From assembly GCA_022825825.1 (NCBI GenBank), contig JAJDWA010000002.1:174723-238722 (forward strand): 64,000 nucleotides of DNA. Reading direction: 5' to 3'. The notes below the pieces were generated by a model. It saw nothing but the letters and a program-made list of their open reading frames with translations, did not search any database and had not been told where the DNA came from. Source of the stretch: Candidatus Poribacteria bacterium. GTDB lineage: Bacteria; Poribacteria; WGA-4E; WGA-3G. A program made the translations under genes and the position numbers. Positions 9,396 through 17,709 of this stretch are shown piece by piece; position 1 is the stretch's first letter; each line of letters opens with the position of its first letter.

Positions 9396-10268
9396 TTATT
9401 GTTCGGTATTATTTTCGGGTTTTGACGGTGGTGGTTCGTTAAAGGGGACTCCCTTTTCAGCTGCCTCTTGTCGCCGTCTTTCCCAATCTGCATACCAGGC
9501 GCGATACACTTCATCGCGTCCCTTTGTAATGCCTTGTTCAAGGCCGCGTTCATAGATTTGTTGTTCTAAGAGTTGATAAAAAGGCGATTCTCGCATGATT
9601 TCCTCCAATATAGCGTTTTGAAAAAAGAGAGGGTCATGGGCTAAACTACCAAAAATTGAGAGTGCAAGCAACAGTGTCCCGCGTGTTTGATTGTCAACCG
9701 GGGCTGCTTCAACTATCTCCACACATTTTCGCAACCATGCCTCCGTTTCCATACCGGCAGCCGGTTTCATCAAAGGTGTGAATGGTAACAACCCGATTGA
9801 GGCTGCGTTCAAAAACGCTTCACCCTCTAAATCTTCCAAACGGATTACTTGATATTTGTGCTGTAAATTGAACTTCTCATTACCATAACTATAGCCACCG
9901 GGGTCCGTGCGCCCCGCATTCGGTGCTAAATACAACACCACTGAATACACGGGTATCTGATAACGCAACAGTAAAGTGCTTGCATACGCAAGCACACGCA
10001 ACGGCATCGGTTTATCCCGACTATCCTCTGTCTGTGCCTCTATATGCAGCAGCACCTCTTCACCTTTCAAGCGCACCTTAAAGGTCATATCATTACGATG
10101 CACTTTAATCGTCTGTTGCTCCGTGTCGAGTTTATTAAGCACTTCAAAGGCAGAGGTACCAAAGGCAAGCTTCACAAACTCGTCTGAGAACTGGTGCATC
10201 AGGTGTTTCACAAGCTCATCATATTGTTCCATATCAATAAGATACCGTACTTCATAAGTAAACGGCAA
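9396..10268 (-). CDS. Rpn-family PD-(D/E)XK nuclease-like protein
   Basis: About 290 aa. The core reads ND-MTFKVRL followed by LLHIEAQTEDSRDKPMPLRV, the D...E-x-Q active-site arrangement of the Rpn (recombination-promoting nuclease / putative transposase) group. A helical C-terminus follows, with RGLEQGITKGRDE and a charged, Pro-rich tail. Rpn proteins are DNA endonucleases linked to recA-independent recombination and to defence. The first possible start is a TTG directly after an in-frame stop; an ATG at 10232 (residue 13) is more likely but lacks a visible ribosome site. The proteins are often found in many scattered copies per genome. Confidence 0.75.
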   Translation of the reverse strand: MPFTYEVRYLIDMEQYDELVKHLMHQFSDEFVKLAFGTSAFEVLNKLDTEQQTIKVHRNDMTFKVRLKGEEVLLHIEAQTEDSRDKPMPLRVLAYASTLLLRYQIPVYSVVLYLAPNAGRTDPGGYSYGNEKFNLQHKYQVIRLEDLEGEAFLNAASIGLLPFTPLMKPAAGMETEAWLRKCVEIVEAAPVDNQTRGTLLLALSIFGSLAHDPLFFQNAILEEIMRESPFYQLLEQQIYERGLEQGITKGRDEVYRAWYADWERRRQEAAEKGVPFNEPPPSKPENNTEQ

Positions 10269-10368
10269 TTTTTTTTAGATTTCAGCTGTCGGCAGATCGT
10301 TGTAGACGGTTGCGTATGACTTTCTGCCGCAGATAGCTCTTGACCGATTGCTGATTGCTTGATAGGTA

Positions 10369-12210
10369 TCAATCATCGTCGCGTTCACTAAGTAACTCAC
10401 CTCGCGCGAGACGTTCCGCGTTCTCGGTGGACCACAGAATGTTCTTCATCAGTTTCTGTGCTGTGATGTAACGGGTCGCTGCCAATAGATGCATCCGTTG
10501 TTCTTCAAAGTCGTCTGATAAGTCGTAGTGTCGAAAAGCGACTTCAAGTACCTGGAACATGTGGAGCTCTGCGTCTTCACGTAGCAGAATGTGGGCAAGC
10601 GTCCGTTTTAGTGCGTCTACATCATGCCCTTCTTCAAGATATTGATTTACCAGAATCTCCGCTTCGTAAACTTTTTGGAAGTCAGCGAATTCTTGAAGCC
10701 GTTCTAACATTTTTTTAGGCGAATCGTAAGTCTCATCAGGGACCCGTTGTCCAGGTTTGGGAATACGGGCAGCAGGCATGTTCAACCAGCGCAGATATGC
10801 CAAGTAAACCACACCGTGAAATATACCACGTAGTAGGTTAGCATTTGGTGCATATTGAAAAGCATGATAAAGGGCGTGAGAGTATGAGTAAATGTTCGCA
10901 ACATCGTGCCAGTCACCTTCGTTTTTGAGATGGAACCGGGCAGTGCGAATTGCGGAAGCATAGGTCATCGCGCGGCAGATGTCGGTTGGCTTGACCCCTT
11001 TGCGAAGCTGCTGCTCTACCTCTGCGACAGTAGGTTCAAACTCATCAGCGAGGAGCGTCTGTGTAAATGCCGATATATCCAGTTCTGCTTCGTTCGCTTG
11101 ATTGTCTTCCCATATACTATCGATCCTTTTAAAGATGGGGCGTAAGACAGGAACAGAGTCTGCCCATCGAGAGGTCTCCTCATGGCGTGTTCTACTTACA
11201 AGGTCAACAACGATCGGACGTAGAATCTCGTGGGACCCTTCCCAGTTGACATAATCCAACGCTTCAAACATTTTATTCGCAAAATCGAGCGCGTGTCCGT
11301 CACCAGTAAAGTAATAATCAGTTGCTGCTGTATACACGAAGTCTGCGATAACAGATTTGTCATAGTCTCTATCATTAAGTGTTAGTAAGATACGTTCCGC
11401 AGCGCCTCTGTGGCGTTTATTCACAAAATAACGGAACCATCGTTTCAATGTTTCCAGATCGTGATCATCTTTGACGCGTGGGAAGGGTGCGCGATAGGGG
11501 CGTGCACTTCCCGTTGTTCTACGACTGATCTGGCTTAACCCGTGCACGAGAAACAGGTTATGATCATCTGGGTCAACATCATCCCACATGTTTGCTGCCA
11601 GCGTTAGGATTGCTACACCTGACGACCACCCGTCACTGCTTTTATGTGCTCCGTAGTGGAGTCCTTGCTGAATGATCTCCGCTGGGTCTGCACCTGCGTC
11701 ACGAAGCGCTGTGACAGCTTTAGCGATAAAGAAGGTGCTGCGGTCCTTGAGCCCACGTTCAAGTGCACGTTTACCGTTTGCGATGACACGTTGTTTCGCT
11801 GCTTCTCGCTCGCCTTTGGATAACCCGACGTATAAATAACCATCCCGGACTTCAACAGGAAATGCTTTCAGGTCATCACCGGATGCCAGGAAGCATGCCC
11901 CCGATTTGAGGTCAAATTCCCAGTGGTGCCAATGGCAGATCAGTACACCATCACGGATACTCCCTTTGGACATCGGATATCCCATGTGTGGACAACGATT
12001 GTCAACTGCGTAAAAATTGCCGTTATTCTTGAAAACAGCCAGATGCGTGCCGTTGACATGAAAGGGTTTGCCTTCCAGCTCCTCAAAATCCTCAGCGGGA
12101 CAGAGTTGGTGATAAACAAGTTGGGTTTCGTCTATTTCCGTTGGTGGTAGTGGTTCAACGTGGATGGAACCGATACCGGTTTCTTCAAGAGTAGAAGTTG
12201 GATTTTGCAC
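10369..12210 (-). CDS. Rieske [2Fe-2S] domain fused to a large helical domain
   Basis: I place the start at the GTG at 12210 because AGGAGG lies 6 bases upstream; this gives 613 aa. A Rieske domain occupies about residues 35-115 with ligands C73-P-H75 and C92-H-W-H95. It is followed by about 490 residues of mostly helical sequence with many His, Trp and Arg residues (for example HYGAHKSSDGWSSG, YVNWEGSHEIL) that I cannot assign. It lacks the 2-His-1-carboxylate oxygenase domain usually attached to such Rieske modules. A ferredoxin-like electron-transfer role is inferred for the N-terminus only. It is monocistronic and flanked by Rpn and methylase genes. Confidence 0.85.
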   Translation of the reverse strand: MQNPTSTLEETGIGSIHVEPLPPTEIDETQLVYHQLCPAEDFEELEGKPFHVNGTHLAVFKNNGNFYAVDNRCPHMGYPMSKGSIRDGVLICHWHHWEFDLKSGACFLASGDDLKAFPVEVRDGYLYVGLSKGEREAAKQRVIANGKRALERGLKDRSTFFIAKAVTALRDAGADPAEIIQQGLHYGAHKSSDGWSSGVAILTLAANMWDDVDPDDHNLFLVHGLSQISRRTTGSARPYRAPFPRVKDDHDLETLKRWFRYFVNKRHRGAAERILLTLNDRDYDKSVIADFVYTAATDYYFTGDGHALDFANKMFEALDYVNWEGSHEILRPIVVDLVSRTRHEETSRWADSVPVLRPIFKRIDSIWEDNQANEAELDISAFTQTLLADEFEPTVAEVEQQLRKGVKPTDICRAMTYASAIRTARFHLKNEGDWHDVANIYSYSHALYHAFQYAPNANLLRGIFHGVVYLAYLRWLNMPAARIPKPGQRVPDETYDSPKKMLERLQEFADFQKVYEAEILVNQYLEEGHDVDALKRTLAHILLREDAELHMFQVLEVAFRHYDLSDDFEEQRMHLLAATRYITAQKLMKNILWSTENAERLARGELLSERDDD

Positions 12211-12481
12211 AATGAACCTCCTATTTAAAGATTTTTGTTTTATCGTTAGATAACTGCTGTGTTCCTTTAACTTTATGATACCACAAAACGTTTGAAGTTT
12301 CAACTTGAAACGGATCAAAAACATTTTTTGCACAAAATCTGAAACATTTGTCAAAATCATGGCAAGAATGGAAATAGGAATTGTTTAACCCTTGATACCA
12401 ATCCTTTCGGCTGCTTATGGTAGGCGGGAACTCCGATTCCCGATCCCTTTCAAGTCCCATCAATTAGCACTTGACTAAGCG

Positions 12482-13603
12482 CTAATTCTTTTCAAGCAAA
12501 AAAAGGAATTCCCGGTTCGGTTTTTCGGCTGCGTTCACCCATTCAAGTGTCCATCTCATACCTGCCATGACGTTCCGTTTGTAATTCATCTCAACGACAG
12601 CGAGAAGTTTGCCGTTTTTTTGCATGACTGCGTTTAGTTCCTCAGCAGTTGCACGTCCACCGGAGCTATAAGACAGGATAATCCATCGAGCTTGTGTTGC
12701 CATAATCAGTTCTGCTATTGCTTCAACAGCGATAAAACGTCCATTCGGATTAAGTCGAAACTCCTCAAATATAGATGCAGAAAGTTGATCGGATGTATCC
12801 TTGCGCCGCTTCGCCTTACCAAAAAGGGTTGGTTTGTCAAAGAGAATAACACTTTTCCAGAGATGGTAGTATGCCGCGTATCTCACACGAGATGGCGGCA
12901 TCTTTTCGTTGTTTGAACCGTAAGGAGGATCGAAGTATGCAAGGTCTACAGAAACGCGCGAGACAAGTTCAAAGATATCGGTTTGGTAAACTTTGTGGTT
13001 GCCTTCTGATGTAAAGACTTTTGGCACTTCAAGGATAAGTTCTTTATAGGAGCGCGGTGACCAATCTTTGAGATAGGCGGAAAAATGACCAAGCGTACTG
13101 TCAACGCGATCTAACCCCAAAATTAGACTTGTCAGTGCTACTGCTTTATCAACAGTGTCAAGGTTGAGATTTTCAATTTCCTGCCGAATTGCATCTAATT
13201 TACGGGTGTTGTGTAACTGCCACGGTTTCTTAAGTCCATCTGTTTGGATTGCACATCCGTCATTCACATGTCCGCCATAATGCTCGGTGAACCAACCATC
13301 AATCGGCGGCACAGTGTTTAGATGGTCAATAAGGGGTTGATAGGCAGATGGCTGTTTTGTGTTGAGCAGGTAACAAGTGCCAAAAACTTCTGACCACGGG
13401 GCAATATCGTTGCAAATCACGGTATAGCCGAGTTTGGCAAATGCTTGCGAGACACGGGTTGTGCCTGCAAAGCCGTCTAAAATTGTTTTGGCGTTAACTT
13501 TTTTGGCGAGTTGGAGGATTTGTGGGATAAGTTTTAGTTTGGAGCCGGCGTATTTTATGCCTTCTGTGGATGGGACATGAATGTGCGGAAACAATTGTTG
13601 CAT
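12482..13603 (-). CDS. D12-class adenine-specific DNA methyltransferase
   Basis: 373 aa. The sequence has the D12-family order: KYAGSKLKL (about 17-25), the SAM-binding DGFAGTTRVSQ (about 43-53) and the catalytic DPPYGSN near residue 218. It would methylate N6-adenine in a specific DNA sequence. It lies 20 bp downstream of a PD-(D/E)XK nuclease, and a small 89-aa gene precedes that, so it looks like the modification part of a restriction-modification module. There is no sign of truncation. Confidence 0.88.
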   Translation of the reverse strand: MQQLFPHIHVPSTEGIKYAGSKLKLIPQILQLAKKVNAKTILDGFAGTTRVSQAFAKLGYTVICNDIAPWSEVFGTCYLLNTKQPSAYQPLIDHLNTVPPIDGWFTEHYGGHVNDGCAIQTDGLKKPWQLHNTRKLDAIRQEIENLNLDTVDKAVALTSLILGLDRVDSTLGHFSAYLKDWSPRSYKELILEVPKVFTSEGNHKVYQTDIFELVSRVSVDLAYFDPPYGSNNEKMPPSRVRYAAYYHLWKSVILFDKPTLFGKAKRRKDTSDQLSASIFEEFRLNPNGRFIAVEAIAELIMATQARWIILSYSSGGRATAEELNAVMQKNGKLLAVVEMNYKRNVMAGMRWTLEWVNAAEKPNREFLFLLEKN

Positions 13604-13623
13604 CGTTTATGTGGAGTTTTCAG

Positions 13624-14586
13624 TCACGGATTCAGATTGGTTAGCCTTTCATCACTTTCCACTACGTTATTCTCAGAATCATGTAAGCGATAAATACCAG
13701 GTTTTACTCGCCAATATTTATTCTCGCCAGAACTTGGAAAAGCAGGATCATTATTCACAGTATCCGAAACCAAAATTCCCATTACAGTATTGGGATTAAA
13801 ATCGGAATACTTCCTTACAACAAAATCTTTAACATCTTTCAGGTTAAATTCAGTGTTAGTTTCTCCACCTGTTAATTCCGTTACTGCCTCCCAAATTATT
13901 TGTCTTTCAGTTTCCCTAGACCATTGCGAAGAACGCGATGCAGTCTTTCTTTGTACTCTTGGTGCTGAAATATCTTCATCCCCAACTTTTGCCTCCATAC
14001 TGACAAGTTTTTCTCCAGACTCCGTCTCAAACGTGGAAACATCAATACAATTTATGTCCATGCCTTGTGAAGTCCGTAGAAATCGACAGACACGCGCTAT
14101 CTGTGTTGGAATTTCTTCTGCGACTATAAATAAACGCAAACCCTGATTCAGCAAAGGAAGTTCATCGTTTTCAAGTACCTCAAACATTTTTCTGAAAGTA
14201 TCTTGAAAAGTTTTTCCCTTAAATTCATCACGAGCTTCAAAGTAAGTTTCAGCTATCTCATAAATTTGTTGATCTGATAGTTCGTTTGCCCACACTGCAT
14301 ATTCAAGTAGCTGTGCCACTACCTCACGCGGAGCACGATTCTTTTTTAATTCAACAACGACGAGATTTCCTTCAGAATCAACACCGAGCAAGTCAGGAAA
14401 AATAGTTCTTTTTTCGTCTGTAGCACTCGTTTGTCTCCCAATCCAAAGAATAGGTTCTTGAGCAAGCGTCCAAGGACTATTTTCAAGCCAGTCCTCCAAA
14501 TGACTTTCAAGTTCCAAGTTGGTTTCCTGGGCAATGACGAGTTTAGCTTTGGATATGTCGTCACCTTCTAATCTAAAAATAGGCAT
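13624..14586 (-). CDS. NucS/DUF91-like PD-(D/E)XK nuclease with C-terminal winged-helix-like domain
   Basis: 320 aa. The N-terminal half has IGRQ, then FPDLLGVDSEGNLVVVELKK: D65 with E79-L-K81 forms a PD-(D/E)XK nuclease core like those in NucS/DUF91 proteins. A linker near 205-230 leads to a C-terminal module (IIWEAVTELTGG, then NPNTVMGILVSD and YWRVKPGIYRL). This resembles small winged-helix domains attached to restriction enzymes. It sits 4 bp after the 89-aa gene and 20 bp before the D12 methylase, suggesting a restriction subunit. That functional link is inference. Confidence 0.78.
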   Translation of the reverse strand: MPIFRLEGDDISKAKLVIAQETNLELESHLEDWLENSPWTLAQEPILWIGRQTSATDEKRTIFPDLLGVDSEGNLVVVELKKNRAPREVVAQLLEYAVWANELSDQQIYEIAETYFEARDEFKGKTFQDTFRKMFEVLENDELPLLNQGLRLFIVAEEIPTQIARVCRFLRTSQGMDINCIDVSTFETESGEKLVSMEAKVGDEDISAPRVQRKTASRSSQWSRETERQIIWEAVTELTGGETNTEFNLKDVKDFVVRKYSDFNPNTVMGILVSDTVNNDPAFPSSGENKYWRVKPGIYRLHDSENNVVESDERLTNLNP

Positions 14587-14590
14587 TGTC

Positions 14591-14860
14591 TTAAACTTGT
14601 ATCTCCATTAGTCCTGGAACGTGTTCATCTTCATAATTCTCAATAAGGACACTGATAAAATCCATCACTGTAGCTAATATGTGGTTTTCATTCTCCCCGA
14701 CCACATCAATCAGATTATCTAAGATTCTTACAAGTTCTTGGTAATCGCGGTCCGTCAGTGTGGCAAAGAGATGCGTTTCATTTTCACCAACTGTTTCAAT
14801 TAGATTTTTCACGGCAGTCACAAGAAGTAGAGAGGTAGACACAGTATTCGGGTTAACCAT
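14591..14860 (-). CDS. Small acidic protein with an internal duplication, HigA-N-terminus-like
   Basis: 89 aa. Two related units, LIETVGENETHLFATLTD and LIDVVGENENHILATVMD, repeat about 30 residues apart. The end FISVLIENYEDEHVPGL resembles the helical N-terminal region of HigA-type antitoxins, but there is no helix-turn-helix. It ends 4 bp before the nuclease gene and starts 27 bp after the TIM-barrel gene, so it probably shares a transcript with both. It could be a control or inhibitor protein for the nuclease; that is a guess from position. Confidence 0.6.
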   Translation of the reverse strand: MVNPNTVSTSLLLVTAVKNLIETVGENETHLFATLTDRDYQELVRILDNLIDVVGENENHILATVMDFISVLIENYEDEHVPGLMEIQV

Positions 14861-14887
14861 AGTCTTAATGAATTGTCTATTACAGAT

Positions 14888-15751
14888 TTATCGCACAAAA
14901 CAGGACAAAAATTCATGAGAACGTAGCAGCCCATCCGATTCTGCTTCCCATGTCTGCCAATAACGATAATCTTCCAGCTCAACGCTGAAAATGCCATCAA
15001 AACCTTCATCTTCAAGGCGCTGCACTACTTTTAGCCAATCCACAACACCATCACCCGGAATTGTATATCGCCACCAATCTTCACCGAACCCACGTGGTCC
15101 GTGAAAACTCGGTCCCAAATTGCCGTGCAAATAAAGTGCTTCCTCGTCAAGTGCGGTATCTTTACCGTGGACATGCTTAACGTAAGCAGCGAATTCATTG
15201 AGTGCGCGAATGTGGTCAATACCAATTCTGACAAGGTGGGACGGGTCATAGTTGAGACCTAAGCCAGGGGACGGACATTCAGCAAACATGGCACGCCACA
15301 TTTCCGGTGTGCAGCCAAGCGCAGGATACGCAGGGGCACCACCGGGCCAGCCTTCTATCGCAATCGTTACACCTTTGGATTCAGCGAATTCTGCAATCGG
15401 TGGCACGGTGTCTTTCCATATATCAAAGTTTTTTGCACGTCCAAGACTCGCATCTTCAGGGACAAAAACACAAAACATGATGTGAACATCGTTGTCAGCA
15501 GCGGCTTGAATAGCTGCTTTTGCTTTTTCCGCACCTGATTTCTGCGTAGATTTCTTTGCGCTGAGAAGTTCGCGAGTCCCAGGCAAATCCGCTGTTCCAA
15601 TTTCCAAACCTGCATCCCGGGCAGTTTTTACAACTTCGGGGGTTGCTTCACCAATATCAATTGCTTCAAATCCGTTATCAGCACACCACTTACAGAAATC
15701 CGAGAACGGCATTTGTCGGGCAGTGCCAGGAATACGTAAACCTATTTTCAT
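14888..15751 (-). CDS. Sugar phosphate isomerase/epimerase (xylose-isomerase-like TIM barrel)
   Basis: 287 aa, AP-endonuclease-2/xylose-isomerase fold. The expected metal ligands appear at strand ends: E in IAIEGWPGG (about 152), D in LNYDPSHL (about 190), H in KHVHGKD (about 214) and E in SVELEDY (about 266). Such enzymes isomerise or dehydrate sugars and inositols. The reaction cannot be named from sequence. It lies 47 bp after the radical SAM gene and upstream of the nuclease/methylase module, in one minus-strand run. Confidence 0.9.
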   Translation of the reverse strand: MKIGLRIPGTARQMPFSDFCKWCADNGFEAIDIGEATPEVVKTARDAGLEIGTADLPGTRELLSAKKSTQKSGAEKAKAAIQAAADNDVHIMFCVFVPEDASLGRAKNFDIWKDTVPPIAEFAESKGVTIAIEGWPGGAPAYPALGCTPEMWRAMFAECPSPGLGLNYDPSHLVRIGIDHIRALNEFAAYVKHVHGKDTALDEEALYLHGNLGPSFHGPRGFGEDWWRYTIPGDGVVDWLKVVQRLEDEGFDGIFSVELEDYRYWQTWEAESDGLLRSHEFLSCFVR

Positions 15752-15798
15752 ATAATTTTCCTATCGTTTAATGTCAGGATATTCGCTTTTTTCAATTA

Positions 15799-17019
15799 CT
15801 AAAATCCCATTAAACCGCAACAGCGGCGACATACCGGCATCGGTCCATCTGTGCTAATAGACTGACGAAATTTTATTGCTTTCTGATTATTCCACATATC
15901 AACGACCTTGTCATCTTTGATGTTACCGATGATATAGTCATGGTAATCACGACAGAGGCTCACATCACCGTTGCTATCAATTTCCAAAGTCATGAAGATG
16001 CTCACACACTGGTTGTATCCAAAAGTTTGCTCATGGTCAGTATAGTAGGTTTGGATTTCACCTTTTGAGTTTAGCCTCGGCATCATGACAGGTGGACATC
16101 GTTTCTGCTTTTCAGAGAGATCCTCCATCTCCTCAAACCGATCCAAAATTACACCGTGATCAAAGTCATGCCAAGTGCCAATCCATCCGTAATGTGTTTG
16201 CGGTTTGAAACCGAAACGTCTCTCAAAATCTTCCGTGTGTTCCTGTGCAGACTCAGCATCTATCCACCATGTCAAATAGAAGATTTGTGCATCCGCATAT
16301 TGGCTGGTGAATTTATAGAGGTCAACGACAACATCAATGTTATACATCGTGACACAGCTAAGCGGGATAATATAAGGAAAATTTTGGTTTCGCCTTTCTT
16401 TCTCCGCACTCAGGGTTTCCAATGCTGCTTTAACATCTTTGAAGTTATCATAGTTTTCCGAAACACCGGGGCGTTGCGTATTGTGGATATCTTCATTCGG
16501 TCCATCAACGCTTAGGTAGATAATTTTGCATGTTTCCAAAATATCGTCCGCGCGTCGCGCGATGTTAGTCGCGTTACTGACGAGAGAGATAGGCATCCCT
16601 TTCTCTTTGATATAGTGCATTAACTCAATGATACCCGGATAAAGCATCGGTTCGCCCCCCCAGATGTACCATACAGGCGACCAACCCGCATCTACAATCT
16701 GGTCAACGAGGTTTTTATACACTTCTACAGGCACTTCACGTTGTTTTAATTCTTTGAGCGATTTGCCAAGAAGATATCCGTTATCGCCCCACTGACCACA
16801 GGAATGACAACGTAGATTACACATATCTGTAATACGCAGACTAACTAACTGAATAGCATCGCCCTTGCCATGCTTCGCGCCAAATGGGTGACGTAAATTA
16901 AAAGATTCCTTAGCAAGTTGGTAACGCATGAATTTGCGCGATGTACGCCAGTCTTCTGATATAGCGGTTGCAAGTTGATTGACAAGGAACCGCGATGAAA
17001 CTCGACTTCTTAATGCCAT
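15799..17019 (-). CDS. Radical SAM protein with SPASM-like C-terminus
   Basis: 406 aa. C67-N-L-R-C71-H-S-C74 is the CxxxCxxC motif for the SAM-cleaving [4Fe-4S] cluster, followed by the YIWGGEPMLYPG strand typical of SPASM-type enzymes. The C-terminus carries further cysteines (CVSIF, VSLCRDY, VCRRCCG) in an arrangement expected for one or two auxiliary clusters. SPASM proteins mature peptides or modify small molecules. No precursor peptide gene is evident next to it; the adjacent genes encode a TIM-barrel isomerase and MsrB. The product is soluble and full length. Confidence 0.9.
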   Translation of the reverse strand: MALRSRVSSRFLVNQLATAISEDWRTSRKFMRYQLAKESFNLRHPFGAKHGKGDAIQLVSLRITDMCNLRCHSCGQWGDNGYLLGKSLKELKQREVPVEVYKNLVDQIVDAGWSPVWYIWGGEPMLYPGIIELMHYIKEKGMPISLVSNATNIARRADDILETCKIIYLSVDGPNEDIHNTQRPGVSENYDNFKDVKAALETLSAEKERRNQNFPYIIPLSCVTMYNIDVVVDLYKFTSQYADAQIFYLTWWIDAESAQEHTEDFERRFGFKPQTHYGWIGTWHDFDHGVILDRFEEMEDLSEKQKRCPPVMMPRLNSKGEIQTYYTDHEQTFGYNQCVSIFMTLEIDSNGDVSLCRDYHDYIIGNIKDDKVVDMWNNQKAIKFRQSISTDGPMPVCRRCCGLMGF

Positions 17020-17070
17020 TAATACTCCTTTCTGTTTTTATAGTAAAATCCATAATTATTTACACACCAC

Positions 17071-17130
17071 GGTAGGTTCGGTTTCCTAACCGAACCTGTG
17101 TAAATGGTGCGGTTAGAAACCGCACCTACC
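17071..17130. repeat. Two hairpin repeats of the GGT(G/T)CGGTTTCCTAACCG family
   Basis: Two adjacent palindromes: GGTTCGG-TTTCCTAA-CCGAACC and GGTGCGG-TTAGAAA-CCGCACC, in the gap between msrB and the radical SAM gene. Each has a 7-bp perfect stem. Variants occur at least eight more times in this window (for example at 38848, 46922, 48305, 52289, 58923, 59111, 61262 and 61335), always between genes. They look like a REP-type element. No U-tract follows, so they are poor intrinsic terminators. Confidence 0.8.
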
Positions 17131-17165
17131 AGAGGGTATGGACATATTCTTGGATTTCACTATAA

Positions 17166-17579
17166 TTAAGATTTGTCATCTGACTTAACGAGTGTGAGCG
17201 CTGCCGAATTGAGACAATAACGTTTGCCTGTCGGCTTGGGTCCATCATTAAAGACGTGTCCCAGATGTGCATCACAACGACTACAAACAACTTCAGTCCG
17301 CGGCATGAAAAAGATGCTAAAATCCGACTTTGTCTCAATGCTATCAGGGGTAACAGGGTCCCAAAAACTGGGCCATCCAGTCCCGGACTCGTATTTTGTT
17401 TCAGAGGTAAAAAGTGGACTTCCACAACAGATACAGTGATAAGTGCCTTGTTCTTTGCAATCGTGATATTTCCCTGTAAATGCGCGTTCAGTCCCTTTCT
17501 TCCGAGTGACTTTATATTCTTCTGGTGAAAGTTGCTCTTTCCACTCTCGGTCTGATTTTGTTATTTTTTCATTACCCAT
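17166..17579 (-). CDS. msrB: Peptide-methionine (R)-S-oxide reductase
   Basis: 137 aa, the standard size of MsrB. It reduces the R epimer of methionine sulfoxide in proteins. The zinc site is formed by C49-x-x-C52 (CICC) and C99-x-x-C102 (CSRC). The catalytic cysteine is C122 in the RYCLNS motif, preceded by GTGWPSF. There is no signal peptide, so it is cytoplasmic. It appears to be a single gene, separated from the radical SAM gene by hairpin repeats. Confidence 0.96.
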   Translation of the reverse strand: MGNEKITKSDREWKEQLSPEEYKVTRKKGTERAFTGKYHDCKEQGTYHCICCGSPLFTSETKYESGTGWPSFWDPVTPDSIETKSDFSIFFMPRTEVVCSRCDAHLGHVFNDGPKPTGKRYCLNSAALTLVKSDDKS

Positions 17580-17709
17580 TTCTCACTCCTCAATTTACTT
17601 GGTGTATACTATCACATATTTTAGAAAAAATGCAAGAATGTTTTTCTACAGTACCAACCAGTCCACATAAATCGGGCGGACAATGCGCTTGATAATGCTT
17701 CTGATATAC

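Noticed and set aside
17071..17130. Intrinsic terminators at the GGTGCGG hairpins
   Set aside because: The stems are strong but no U-tract follows, and the same palindrome occurs in gaps of every orientation.
15799..17579. RiPP (peptide natural product) cluster around the radical SAM gene
   Set aside because: No small precursor peptide, protease or exporter gene is next to it; MsrB and a sugar isomerase are its neighbours.
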